Of a stretch of 64,000 bases of DNA, positions 23,947-35,486 are shown piece after piece. The translations under genes and the position numbers were made by a program. Where the stretch lies: positions 124,001 to 188,000 of the forward strand of contig NW_025401144.1 in assembly GCF_011075055.1 (NCBI RefSeq), given 5' to 3'. The notes under the pieces were generated by a model. That model was given only the letters and a program-made list of their open reading frames with translations, was not told the origin of the DNA and made no database searches. This stretch comes from Mangifera indica (lineage: Eukaryota > Streptophyta > Magnoliopsida > Sapindales > Anacardiaceae). Position 1 is the stretch's first letter. Each line of letters begins with the position of its first letter.

Positions 23947-24239
23947 TTTCTCCCAGACAAAGCTCAACTTCTTCGACAAAAGACCAGCTCCAAAAACTAA
24001 CAAAACAAAACTCAACTTAGAGCAATGAGCGGATGTTGATTAGATATAGGTTGGTGGCATATATGATAAATGAATGGATGCACACCAAGAGAAGATGATT
24101 GGATGGATATGCTTTATTATTTCTTACTTTTCCAACTTGATTTCTAAATCAATTATTAAAATCCAAATTCTCTTTTCTCCCTCTTCACACCATTCAATTA
24201 TCAGTGATTTATTTTACAATAAAATTTTATGGATTTATT

Positions 24240-24395
24240 TTGAATACATAAATAAATATTTTTATATTTATATGTGTCTATTATTAGATGAAATAATTTT
24301 GAATTAAAAATAAAGTAATACTCAATCACAGAATTTTATATATATACGTGTATATCCATTTTTATATTCAAAGCGGATACATAATATTACTTTTT
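24240..24395. repeat. Palindromic AT-rich MITE-like repeat (diverged)
   Basis: The core TTTTGAATTAAAAATAAAGT and inverted flanking blocks match the family; the outer arms are less regular than in other copies. Confidence 0.5.
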
Positions 24396-24952
24396 ATTTT
24401 ATATATTCCTAGTATATTATAGACTAATAATAATAATAACAATTGCTTTTCTTCTAAAATCGACAAAATAATCTTTGAGAGTAGTTTGAGTGACAAAAAA
24501 GAGAGTATATAAACGTAAAAGTAAGACTTCAAATCTTCTTTAACAATATTTCACGATTAAATTTTTAACTTAGTGCAATGGTTATAAGTTAATCACTAAC
24601 TTCACATGTTTAATAAAATCAATTCAGCCTCAATAAGATGATCTGACTTATGTTTCATATTTATGTAATTATTTTTATAAATGTTTACAGCATATATAAT
24701 ACAATTAAAAATTATATATACGTAATTTTAAATTAAAAATAAAATAATGTTTAATTATATAACGATGCATTAATTTTATATATATATATATATAACAATT
24801 GTGTTGGAGAGTAATCATTTGTAAAAATACACTAACAAAATTAGCACGTATATGGGTCACGGCATGGTTAATATTATAGTAGAGCATGAATGATTTGTAT
24901 CTTTTATTTAATAAAATAAATTAATTAATGTTAGTACTCGTCTAAAAATAAT

Positions 24953-25085
24953 AAAATTATGTATATTTAATACATAATTAGGTATATAGATTATATGTTA
25001 TTTTGTGATTTGATATTTTTGAATTAAAGATAAAATAATGTTTAATTACATACTGATACATCTTCTGGAAACTTAATTATATATT
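24953..25085. repeat. Palindromic AT-rich MITE-like repeat
   Basis: It begins AAATTATGTATATTTAATAC, has the core TTTTGAATTAAAGATAAAAT and ends in an inverted TTAATTATATATTCAAAGAC-type arm. Confidence 0.6.
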
Positions 25086-26190
25086 CAAAGACTAGACCCT
25101 CTATTGGTTTCGGAGGTAGGTAGTTAGATGACTTGAGAGATGGGGGAAGAAAAAAAATGAGAAGTTTGAAGGTTGAAGTTGATCAGCCAACTCCTCTCTC
25201 ATGAGATTTTCTTAAAGATTATTTCTTCCTTGTCAAGGCATAAATTATGAAATAATTTGGGCAGACTAGACTTTGAATGTTTCAATTGATTTCTCTGAGT
25301 CAACCTATATACTTCAATTTTAAGTTAGAATTTCTCACAACCCAACCCACATTCTTCATCCTTTTTTTTTTACCATTAATGTGCAAGCACTAAAGTGATT
25401 GACATCTCACATCATTTGTCTTTACCCGTATGTAACATATTATAGTAAAAGTGATGTCATATCATATACTCCCAATTTTAAATATTCAATTTGATATTTA
25501 TATGTTATATTAATATATAATTAAATATTATTTTATTTTGATTTCAAAACCAACAAATAATATGATGATATATTATTTAATACCCAATCATATTTTCAGT
25601 GTTCATAGTTTTATCGTTATAATAATAATAATAATAATTTAATGAAAAAAAACTAAAGAGAATGTTTTCATCAATAAAAATCTAGGAGTATAAAGAAAAG
25701 AGATGGTATAAGATATTTTGTTCACCCCCCATCAAAGTAAACCTAAAGATGAGCAATCAGAAAGCTTGATGGAGACTAAGGCTTAATATAATTGAATAGG
25801 CTATCTCATCCAACTTCAAATTGTCTTGTTAGGGCCAACAAGTTAATGATATATTTATTAATGATTAATAATCCTATGTATCAACTCAAGAGGCCGTATC
25901 AACTCAAGAGGCCAAGTTGAGGAATTCATTACTTCTCTTCTCTATCTTTTGGCAGCATCACACAATGGAATCTTCCCTAAATCAAAAGAAAAAATAAAAT
26001 AAAATGTTTGTTTCATCAAACAAAAACTTTCTCATCTTGTTTGACTGCATTTTATATTGTAGATGATAAATTTTAATTTGGCAGTTGATTTTAGACCAGC
26101 CAGTTAGGTCTATAATATGATCAAAATGTATTCTAATCAATGCATTACTACAACATGTAGGTGGCAGATAGAGAATCCCGAAACAATAAA

Positions 26191-26330
26191 ATTATGTACA
26201 TAAATAATATACACAAACTTGTATATAATTAAGACATGTTATTATATAATTGAACGATATCCAATTTTATAATGATATGTTATTATTTATATATAAATTT
26301 GTGTTCATTATTTACATATATAGTGCTACT
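26191..26330. repeat. Palindromic AT-rich MITE-like repeat (diverged)
   Basis: AAATTATGTACATAAATAAT at the left and inverted AT-rich arms around a TTATTATATAATTGAACGAT block fit the family. Confidence 0.5.
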
Positions 26331-27344
26331 CATATGAAAAAGACACCAAAATGGTAGCTTTAACATAACTGTTAATCCTTTTTTAGCAATTTCCCATAGA
26401 TTTCATGGTAATAATGAAAAGACACTATCAATAATAAAAACAGTTGGGTGCGTTTGGGGGATTGGTTCAATGATTGCCACGTCCGTAACTTTAAACAGGA
26501 GTGCCCAACACATGCAAATTTCATAAAGTTGTCCTTAAATAAACCATATAATTCATATTGATGCTGATTGAGGTGGTGCCCATTTTTTTCATACAAGTCT
26601 GATATTATTTCAGGCTGAGCAACTTCAACCTCACACCTTCCCATCACCACTATCCCCTCCTAACCAAGCTTTTTGTAAAGGTTCAAACAAAAGGCCATAG
26701 ATTTCAATCATGCTACTTCAAATTAATTGGTCCATGCTTAACATGAAAGACATTGTAAAACCATTCCAAGTTAAAGAAATGGGCAACATCACCACAAAGG
26801 TCACGTTCAAAAGCATTAGCATTACCACTTAATACATTAGCAGCAAATGAATGATGCTTCTTTATTCTATCTGCATGTCATTTTATACTGTGGATCAATA
26901 CATAGCTTTCTTTAAGTCAGTTATTGCACTCATAAATAAAAAAGTAGGTTACATCACAGATCATAATTCCATTTTAGAACCACAACATTGTTGAATGTCT
27001 AATGTACAAGCACTTTCCAATCCTTGACAGAGTAATATAATGTCTATGATTTTGAAGCAAAGATTAATTTAGAAATACCATAGGACAGAATGACGGAGGG
27101 ATGTAGCTTGAAGTTTGCTGCCGTGCTGCCTAGTGGTGGAGACTGAATCTAGAAAAGTTCGAAGAAAAGTGACAGAAAGTTCTTACCTAGAAAAGGAAAC
27201 CTGCCATATGTTCTGTAATCTAGATCCCCCTTGAACACAGATTGTTCTTCAACTTGTATGAATAACAAATCAAACAGCTACTTGTAGGGCCAGAAAAGAA
27301 ATAGGAAAAAAAAAATCCAATTTGTAGATGCAGAAATTACTATT

Positions 27345-27408
27345 GCATGCCTTCATAATCTACTCCATTGTCTAACCCTTCATAAATTACTCCATTGTCT
27401 AACCCTGC
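27345..27408. repeat. Direct duplication of about 27 bp across the LPXA stop codon
   Basis: The string ACTCCATTGTCTAACCC occurs at 27362 and again near 27389. The right copy encodes the last residues (VRQWS on the minus strand); the left copy lies just beyond the stop. Confidence 0.8.
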
Positions 27409-30400
27409 ATATCCCACGGCGATTTTCAGCCAAAGAATCACGAATAGACTGCACCATTGAACATACAGCAGGAACGTTACTCAATTCTTCATCCTGTTCC
27501 TGCAATATGATCTAAATTTCTCAATAACTATTTAAGAAACAAAATTTGAGAGTGAGAGAAAGTGAGATATAGTACCACTTCAGCGAGACGTTCTTCAAAA
27601 CCCATATTATTGGCATCAACAGGCATAAAAATCTTTCGATATGCCATTCTCAAACTCTTAATCTAGATCCTTGCTCAGAATGAAAATAATTATAAAAAAT
27701 GAGAGAAATAAAAATGATTTTATGGTTAGATAATGGATAAATAGAACATGATGATGTCAAAAAATATCTCTTTATATTGATGCAAGTAAATATAAGCAAG
27801 AGACATCACATTGGCTAAAAGCGGAAAAATATACCATAAAGTTGTGCTAATATGAAATGGTTTCACAGAAAAATCCAAAGAAAATTAGACCAGTGAACAA
27901 GCAGAGGCTAACAAGTAATTAAATTAAAAGTTTGTAATTCATTCACAACTACATTTCTTGCACACGTCGTTATTTTCTTCCCAAACAACACTAACATAAA
28001 CAACCAAGATTGAAGATTAGATCTTCTCATAGATACCAACATCTTGGGGGTAAGCTTATCTTTTTTCTCTCACACAAGGAGAGACAATAGTTTTTAGTTA
28101 ATGTTGCAAGCCAATTTATAAACTCAACTAAGAAACACATGGAGAGAGTATTGGATTCTTAGGTATCTAAAGATGAACCTTGGCATTGGACCATCCTTCA
28201 TGAGAAGTCGAAATCAAAATATCCAAATTTATTTAGATGCGAATTGGGTTGGGTCCGTCATTATCAAATATCTACTACAAATTATTGCACTTATTCATGG
28301 GGAAACTTGGTCACATGGAGTAAGAAGCAATTTGTTATTGCTAGAATTAGTGCTGAGGCAGAATTCAGAGCAATGGCTCATGAGAATTGTAAAGGAATGT
28401 GGTTTATAAGGGTTCTTGACGAATAAGAAATTCCTACTGTTGAATCTATGAAGATGTATTGTGATAATCAAATATCATAAATATTGCAAAAAATCATAGA
28501 TGTCATGATAGAACAAAATATATGGAGATAGACCATCATTTCATCAAATAGAAAATAGTCAAAGGAATTATTTCTTTAATCTACACATCCTCTTCTCTTC
28601 AAACTATGGATATTTTCACCAAAACTTAGTCATGAACCAACTTTGAAGATCTTAAATCCAAGCCAGGCATGATTAACATTTACAAACCAATTTGAGAGGG
28701 AGTGTGGAAAATAGAGATTACGGTAATACTATATTTCCTTCTTTGTCATGATTATATTTTCATTAGTAATTCGCATTGATTACTTGCGATTCTTCTCATA
28801 AAATCAGGGATTAGTTTCCTTATATTAGGACTTGGTTTTCTAATTCAAAGTCTAATGTAACCTATATATTCCATGAATTTTGTACATAAATAATATACAA
28901 TAATAAAATTGCATATTATTTCAAATATCTAGACATACTAAAACAAATTTCATATCAGAATTCATTTTCTACAAATCATGGTAAGGCCAACAATTGCAAG
29001 AAAGATAAGACTTTTATGTTTGTATTTATAAAATTATGTACCATTTTCTAGCCAAAAATGAGCCATCAAAATGAAAGTTCTATGAGTACCAACCTCTGAG
29101 ACCATGAATCCACGACGACGAAGACCTTCCAAATTTAAACCACGAAGCTCAGCTCTTTCTCCAGCTACCATCGTGTACTTGGGGACATCTTCTGATACCT
29201 TTAGGCATAAGACGTGAAGAACTAAATTTAATATGATATAAAATTTTTTTTTTCATCATCACAGAATATGTCCTAAAGTCAAGTAGAAGAGCATAATAGC
29301 AATATTGGAGGTTAATGTAACAACTAACAAGATCCTTAAAAATTTTTTCCCTTTTTTGGGCAAAGTTGCATGAATAATTCATGAAACCACCATGTGAGAA
29401 ATAGACATCAAAATTGTAACTCAATTTGACTTGAAAACATCCATATTGGATACCAAAATTTATGCAATATCTTCACTTAAAGAAGAAAGTAGAGAATGAA
29501 AACTCAAGGCCAAAAGAAAAGCATTATACCACAGAACCCCCACCAACGAAAGAAAATGAACCAACACGGCAGAACTGATGAACAGCAATTGCTCCTGCAG
29601 TGTGAGTATAGTCCTATATATCCAACACTTGAGTCAACTTGCAAATAAGATGAGGCATCTGAAGATGAAACTATGAAATAAATTTAGAACTTACTTCCAC
29701 AACAACATGACCTGCTAGAAGAGTTTTGTTCGCAAATATGTTATTGTTTCCTATCTTACAATCATGGGCAATATGACAAGAACCCATGATGAGATTGTTA
29801 TCACCAATAACCTGATTAACTTATTCTAGTTAGAATATGGATATACTTCATAAAATATTAAGTATTAAAAAAAGAAAATAAAAATTTATAGGCCCACCCA
29901 CCGTTCTATCACTTGATTTTGAAGATCGGTGAATTGAAGCATGCTCTCTGATTTCATTGTTGTTTCCAACATCAAGGAAACATTCCTCCCCTGGCTAAAA
30001 ACATAAAGAAATGATGTCAGTATCCTGCCGACAATGGATAAGTACATGCACTAAAGTGCTACATTTAATTTATTCTGACGTTGATGAACATAGTGACAAA
30101 TGTAACGAGGACATTCAATTCTCTGGGCGGCAATTATGTGCATTGCAGAATCAGATATATTGCTAGCAATGCACATGGTTTAGCTGACAAATTAAACTTC
30201 TATTGGTGTACACACAAAATAACCAATTTCTAATCATGCACCAAAATAGATCAGTTAACGTCCACGCTAGTAGAAGTGAACCTTGTATTTCATGTCCTGG
30301 CATTTGACACCAACCACGGCATGGTGTCCAATAATGTTATTGCACCCTAAGACAGTTTGTCCAGGAAGATCGTCACCAACTACAGCACCACTGCCTGACA

Positions 30401-31326
30401 AAGTTTAAATCCTTAATATAGAAAAAGGATCAAGAACAGAAACCAATATGTTTCGAAAAATAAATAAAAAAGGTAAAATCAAAGTCAGAACTCACGTCAT
30501 CAAAACGCAGCGCTCACCCAATTCTGTATTTCCAAAAATATGGCTTGCGGGATACAATTGACAACCATTCCCAAGCCTTGCAGAAGACCCAATGGTACAA
30601 AATGGACCAATTGAAACACCCTGAAACTCAAATTGTAACTTTTCCAATTATCATTCAAAAGTAAACTTAATATCAAATAGCTTGATTGATTTCAACCAAC
30701 ACTATCAAAACTGATAAAACAATTGGCAGTGGTCAACTCCAAAGAGATTCTCAAGAGCAGATGCAAAACAGCAATTAATCAACAGAATGACAAAATCCCA
30801 TTAAAAGGGGAGAATAATCGAATATTAGATATGTGTAAATGACTAGATGAATAAGAGTTGTAATTATTGAGAAATCTATTTCATGGCTATGGAATGGTGT
30901 TAATACTACCGGTAAAAATGAGTTCACCAAGTGTGGCAGCTAATCACATCAACCAGTTCATTACAACTAAAAAAAGGGCATAATTGCTTAAATAATAAAC
31001 AAATGAAAGAAGCAAAGTGAAACGGAGCACACCTGACCAATTATGGCATTTGGGTGAACAACCGCTGTGGGGTGAATGAAGCTACTAGTCTCCTTCTTCT
31101 CCCCAGAAAAATCTGCTTACAATAAAAAATTTCATTCAAAATGTTCTATCGTTCATATATAATAGTAAACAAAATAAAATTAAAAAAGAAAAAAGAAGTT
31201 AAGAGTAAAGAGTAAGAAAAATTGGAGAGAAGGAGAGTTACGTGGGAGTGTTGTGAAGAAGCTCTGAAAAGAGAATATTGAGAGGGAAGAAGGTGATGAT
31301 TTTCGAAATTTCACGAACAGGCTCAT
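27380..31326 (-). CDS. LPXA: UDP-N-acetylglucosamine acyltransferase, mitochondrial (LpxA homologue)
   Basis: Ten exons, 31242-31326, 31033-31112, 30496-30620, 30282-30390, 29902-29994, 29695-29811, 29530-29613, 29094-29198, 27576-27662 and 27380-27499, join in phase to 334 residues, the length of the Arabidopsis protein. LpxA moves a hydroxyacyl chain from acyl carrier protein to UDP-GlcNAc, the first step of lipid A synthesis; plants run a related pathway in mitochondria. Residues 1-28 are basic and Ser-rich, as in a mitochondrial presequence. The hexapeptide beta-helix follows, with [30 protein letters not shown] and [14 protein letters not shown] segments, the last holding the region of the catalytic His. 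The C-terminal helical domain runs from about residue 250. Intron 8 carries a copia remnant. The stop codon lies within a short tandem duplication. Confidence 0.94.
28130..28930 (+). mobile_element. Copia 3' remnant (RNase H end plus partial LTR) in LPXA intron 8
   Basis: The plus strand from about 28140 reads, with frameshifts, as the copia RNase H domain: YLDANWVGS, then [16 protein letters not shown] and [18 protein letters not shown] purine tract TTGAGAGGGAGTG near 28690-28704 is the expected polypurine tract, followed by LTR-like sequence from TGTGGAAAATAG to about 28930. There is no upstream coding sequence or second LTR, so it is a truncated fossil lying antisense to LPXA. Confidence 0.8.
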
Positions 31327-32548
31327 GGCGCTCGGCTGGCTGCACAGAAGCCAGAACTCTGCTTTCACTTTCACTTTTTATTCAGCAGCTTCGCGTAAAT
31401 TGCCTTATGTTTCGTACGATATGTTGGGCCGACCGTGGCCGTGGATTTCCCGACAGTGTTGGACAGATATTAGCCATCGGATTGTGTCAAAATTTTGTCC
31501 AAACGGTAAACCTAAAAATGAATTAATAATTTTTTTAAAAATAAACTATAATGTTATTTAGACATACGTGACTTTAATAAATGAAAAATGTTATGACGGA
31601 AAAGTCCTACGGTATCCCCTGGCAAAAATGATTGACAATGGTGAAACAAACATTTCATTCATCAGACTGAATCACAATAAAAAATTATTTTCTATCTCAT
31701 TATTATTATTTATTTAATTAACACTACATTGTAGGGGATACATCAAACTTTTTTTAGTTGGTGACAATTAAAAACATTAATAATTTGGTGTTAGAGGGAA
31801 GACACTCTTCATATTCCATCCTTGATAAGTTTTATACTAACAATGGTTCACGACAAATGGCAAAAGAAAACCTTGGACAACCAATCATTTGGAGACTCAG
31901 AAAGTAACCTCGAAGCTTTCCATTACAGAATATGCAGTTAACCTACCCCTAAGGCTCTCACACAGTTGTTTGAGCAAGATTGACTCCCAGGCTTAAGACC
32001 TCCCTAACTTAACAGGTGCATAAGTCAACATGCACCTTACCAAAAAGGCATATCCCCGTAAGAGAAATAGCTACAAAAACATTTACACTGCATCTATAGA
32101 CTACTCACTCTCAATGGCGATGATATAATCATTAGAGGATCCTAAATCAATCTTATCGCACTTTGTGCTTGAAACTTATCAACTCCTAACGAACACCTCC
32201 CAATTGGGAAAAATAAAAACTTTACAACATCAAACACCACAACAAGCTCCTTTAAGACAACACTCTAAATCATGAGTCTAGTAATGTTTCAATCTCGATC
32301 GTCAATAGGATAAGCAGCCAAAGTTGTCCAACTCTAAGAACACTAGCGTACCACCACGTAAATGCCATTTGGACCTCCTAGAAGAAGGTGGCTGCATGTG
32401 CCCCTACACATCTCACACCTTGATCAACGATACAAGTTTCCCACCTTGTTAGTCATATCCATCAAACAACATCTCGAAATCAGCTTATTGTTCACTTATT
32501 TGTTACAATAGGTGCAGTGTTCAAGCCAGTTAACCCAAGGTGCAAAAC

Positions 32549-32870
32549 TATTAGGAATTCAACCTCTTATTCAATTAAAACAAGAAAATAAAACACAAAT
32601 ATACAGTAAAATAAAAATTATTTAATTAATAAAATGATTACAAAGATAAACTGAACAATTCAAAGAGTTCAAGACCTTTTTGTCTAAAAATTTGAAGAGG
32701 CCAAGACCCCCTATTTTTCAATCATTCAAAGCACCGAAGATCTCCTTGAATCAGCAAAGGTTGGTTACCCAAATTACAAAACTCTAATATATTTTTTTCA
32801 CCTTTTGAAACCTAAACAACTTATAAAAAAAGTTATTTTATGTATTAAGACAAGTGTCCCAATCCTAACA
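32549..32870 (-). repeat. LTR, 3' copy of the non-autonomous element
   Basis: This matches the copy at 33707-34026 in order and length; examples of shared blocks are TTCAAAGAGTTCAA / TTCAAAAAGTTCAA and TTACAAAACTCTAATATATT / TTACAAAATCTTAATATATT. Confidence 0.75.
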
Positions 32871-33291
32871 TTTGCCTTCCTTTGAAAAACCACCTTATCT
32901 AAAAACCATTTTCTATCTTCAAATGAATGAATTTTTTTATGCATATGTAAATATTTTTTAATTGGACATATATGCATACAAAAAAAAGTGCACCGTGACC
33001 GCCAGGCACTTTACTTTTCATTGCCCAATTCACAGCTTAATTCGCCACTATCTCCCTTACCACTTTTCTTCTGATTTTTCTTTTCTCTTTCTTCCTTTCT
33101 TCTCTGCGTCTTCCCACCACTGTCCCCTCTTTTTCTTTTTCTTTTTTCTCTCTCCTCTGGTTTCTCTTCGTCTTTTCTCTTCTCCTCTGTAATTTTTTTT
33201 TTTGTTTCTTCTCGTTTGGCGGACTTTCTGCTCTGGCCAAACAGACTTTTATCACGAATCCTTCACCGCGTTCAAAATTTTCTTTCTATTG

Positions 33292-33599
33292 CCAAGGCTA
33301 GATTCAAACCGAGCTTATTTAAGTTTGAGCTTGAGTTTGACTCAAATAAATCTCAAATAAGTCAGTCCTATATAAACTCAAACGAGTTCAAATTACTCGT
33401 CAAATTTATAAATTAAAAATTTTGACACAAAATGATATCGTTTTATCTAATATATATTAAAACGATGTTGTTTTAATAACGAGCTAATGAAAAAGATCAA
33501 ATTTGAAACGAGTTTAATCGAATTTGAATCGAGCTCAAGTTTTACTATATACAAATTGAGCTCAAACTCGAGTTTAACTCGGCTTGAATCCAGCCTTGG
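33292..33599. mobile_element. MITE with about 40-bp terminal inverted repeats, nested in the LTR element
   Basis: The left end CCAAGGCTAGATTCAAACCG is the inverted partner of the right end, which on the minus strand reads CCAAGGCTGGATTCAAGCCG; similarity continues through the GAGCTC/GAGTTTGAGCT blocks. TTG lies on both sides (33289-33291 and 33600-33602). The centre has an AAACGATATCGTTTT-like palindromic motif. A diverged relative lies at about 56575-56885. Confidence 0.75.
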
Positions 33600-33706
33600 T
33601 TGTCACTCTTTCTTCTTCTTGTTTTCTTTTTTTTCAACCACCTTTTCGATGTGGATTCTGGTAACTCTTTAGTTGTTTGATCGTTGATTGGTCTTACCGT
33701 CCGATC

Positions 33707-34026
33707 TATTACTACCATTTATTTATCTAAAAAAAAAAACACAAAAACATAAAATATAATATAAAAATATAATAAATTAAAAATTATTTCATCAATAAAT
33801 TGAATAATTCAAAAAGTTCAAAACCCCTCATTTTAGATAATTCAAGAAGTTTGGCCATGGTTATTTTTTGATCATTCGAAACATCAAAAACCTCTCTAAA
33901 TTAACTAAGATTAGTCGTTAAATTACAAAATCTTAATATATTTTTTCCTGCCCCTTTTAAAGTCTAAATCTCTTATTTATAAAAAAGTTATCCTATTGGT
34001 TGAGAATAAATGTTCAAATCCTAACA
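33707..34026 (-). repeat. LTR, 5' copy of the non-autonomous element
   Basis: Partner of 32549-32870, with the same length to within a few bases and the same terminal CCTAACA. Confidence 0.75.
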
Positions 34027-34464
34027 AAAACAATATATAATAGATAATGCCTACAAATGTACAAAGCAGACCTTAGGATACAGGCTACAATAAGTCATCA
34101 AACTTGTAAACCAGACGTGATTCAAAATTGGTTGTGTAATCCAATGAACACTATGTAGAGTGAGTGATGAAGAAAATTAATAATGGTATTTCTGTAAAAG
34201 TGAATGATGAATGTAATAAAATTATAAAGACCAAGGTGTTTTTAAAATAGTTCAGCCGTCGCGTGAGACGCTACGTTCATATTTAAGTTGTTTAGGCCTC
34301 TGAAAATTTAGTATATTAGTGTTGATGATGACAAAGGAATTGGAAGTGAGGGATCCCCGAAAGGTTTTTTTTAATCTTAGTACAATTCTGGGACGAAGAG
34401 GTATATCTCTATTACTTGCACTGAGTATTCTTATTTTGCTTCGCATGGAAATAGAAAAATTTTA

Positions 34465-35156
34465 GGCCAAAGGACTTATCCTCACTCAAAGTATGTTGTT
34501 ATTTTAAATTTCTTCTTGTTAATTTTGAAAATTTTATTTACTTACCTATGAACGGTTAAGTCTACTAGTTTTAAAGATAAAATCGTTATTTTATATTTAA
34601 TATTAAAAATAAACTTAAATTTAATTTAATTTTCTTTCATATATTGTAAAAATTAACAATTTTTTTTTTAACCAAAGTTTTCTCTTTCTAGGTTTTAAAT
34701 TTTTCAGATTCAATTTTTTGGTGATGGAAAGACTTCTTTAGTGATATTCAGGTAACGTTTTTTTCTCTCTGACAAGTCCTTTTTTGGTTGTTCTCCTCGA
34801 CATCGTTATCGACGAAGACCTCCTCTTTGTAGATGACAATGACAATGCCGAGGAGGATGGCCAGAAGGAGGACATGTTAGAGAAAAAAGACATTGTTTGG
34901 AAATCATCGAAAAAATCTCTTCGTCATCGAAAAATTGAATATAAAAAATTGAAAATCTTAAAGGGAAAAATACTATTTTTGAAAATTTGGATTTAAAAAA
35001 TTATCAATTTTTAGGGTTTTAGGGGAAGGGAAAATAATATAACTAACGTACTCAATTAATTTTAATTACTTATAGATGGATAAATAAGATTTTTAAAATT
35101 AATTAGAGAAACTTGGGGAAAAAAAAGCATACTTAGGGGTGAAGAAACGTTTGGCC
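34465..35156. mobile_element. MULE-like non-autonomous element with perfect 9-bp target duplication
   Basis: The left end GGCCAAAGGACTTATCCTCA and the inverted right end GGCCAAACGTTTCTTCACCC are similar, and similarity continues to a shared AGTATG. The nine bases AAAATTTTA flank both sides exactly (34456-34464 and 35157-35165). Nine-base duplications are the hallmark of Mutator-type elements. The 692-bp interior has GACGAAG-rich sequence and no transposase. Confidence 0.82.
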
Positions 35157-35486
35157 AAAATTTTACGACCCTATTTGAAAGAAAGTAAGAAATTTAGTTT
35201 GTCACCCAGGAAGGTCGTGAGAATCTGTACAGATAGTTGCTTTAAGATGGCTTATCACTTTTTTGGGTGCTTTGATTAGGGTTTTACTGTTCAAACCGCC
35301 GCACCATTCCCATCGAAGATTTCAATTCCAATCAGCAGGCTTTTTATTTTCAAAAAATTATTCGTGATTCAAGAATTAAAATTTCAATTGAGGGACTTCT
35401 CTTGTTTCATGGGCAAAATGGTCTTTACACCACATACTGGCCCGGTATAAAGTGGCGATTTGATGGTCATATTGAGTCACTAGCAG

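Larger units (their letters stand above)
23947..27379. other. Gene-poor AT-rich region between the MYB and LPXA genes
   Basis: The MYB promoter and 5' leader should lie just right of 23946. The rest is AT-rich and holds several copies of the palindromic repeat (about 24240-24395, 24690-24790, 24953-25085, 25440-25610 and 26191-26330). A 92-codon open frame at 26372-26650 (-) has no recognisable domain. Bases next to 27380 would be LPXA 3' untranslated sequence. Confidence 0.5.
32549..34026 (-). mobile_element. Non-autonomous LTR retrotransposon (LARD/TRIM-like), 1.48 kb
   Basis: Two direct repeats of about 320 bp (32549-32870 and 33707-34026) share blocks in the same order and both end, on the plus strand, in CCTAACA, which is TGTTAGG at an LTR start on the minus strand. 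The five bases AAAAC flank both outer ends (32544-32548 and 34027-34031), as expected of an LTR-element target duplication. A purine-rich tract lies on the minus strand just before the 3' LTR (32871-32884). The 836-bp interior has no gag or pol. The other LTR edge is not the canonical CA, and the primer-binding site is unclear. Confidence 0.75.
31327..35486. other. Repeat-filled intergenic region between LPXA and ET2-like genes
   Basis: The LPXA promoter should occupy the first few hundred bases. At 31800-32540 there is moderately GC-richer sequence without a recognisable frame, possibly old retrotransposon. Then come the non-autonomous LTR element, its nested MITE and a MULE-like element, listed separately. 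No gene is supported. A pyrimidine-rich tract at 33060-33200 gives long but low-complexity open frames. Confidence 0.5.

Noticed and set aside
23947..24015. Upstream in-frame ATG of the MYB gene
   Set aside because: Family members start at MGRKC next to the zinc knuckle; the extra 23 residues look like leader sequence. Kept as a possibility in the findings.
32962..33255. Overlapping open frames in a pyrimidine-rich tract
   Set aside because: The predicted proteins are Phe/Leu/Ser or Lys/Arg runs caused by low-complexity DNA inside a retrotransposon interior.
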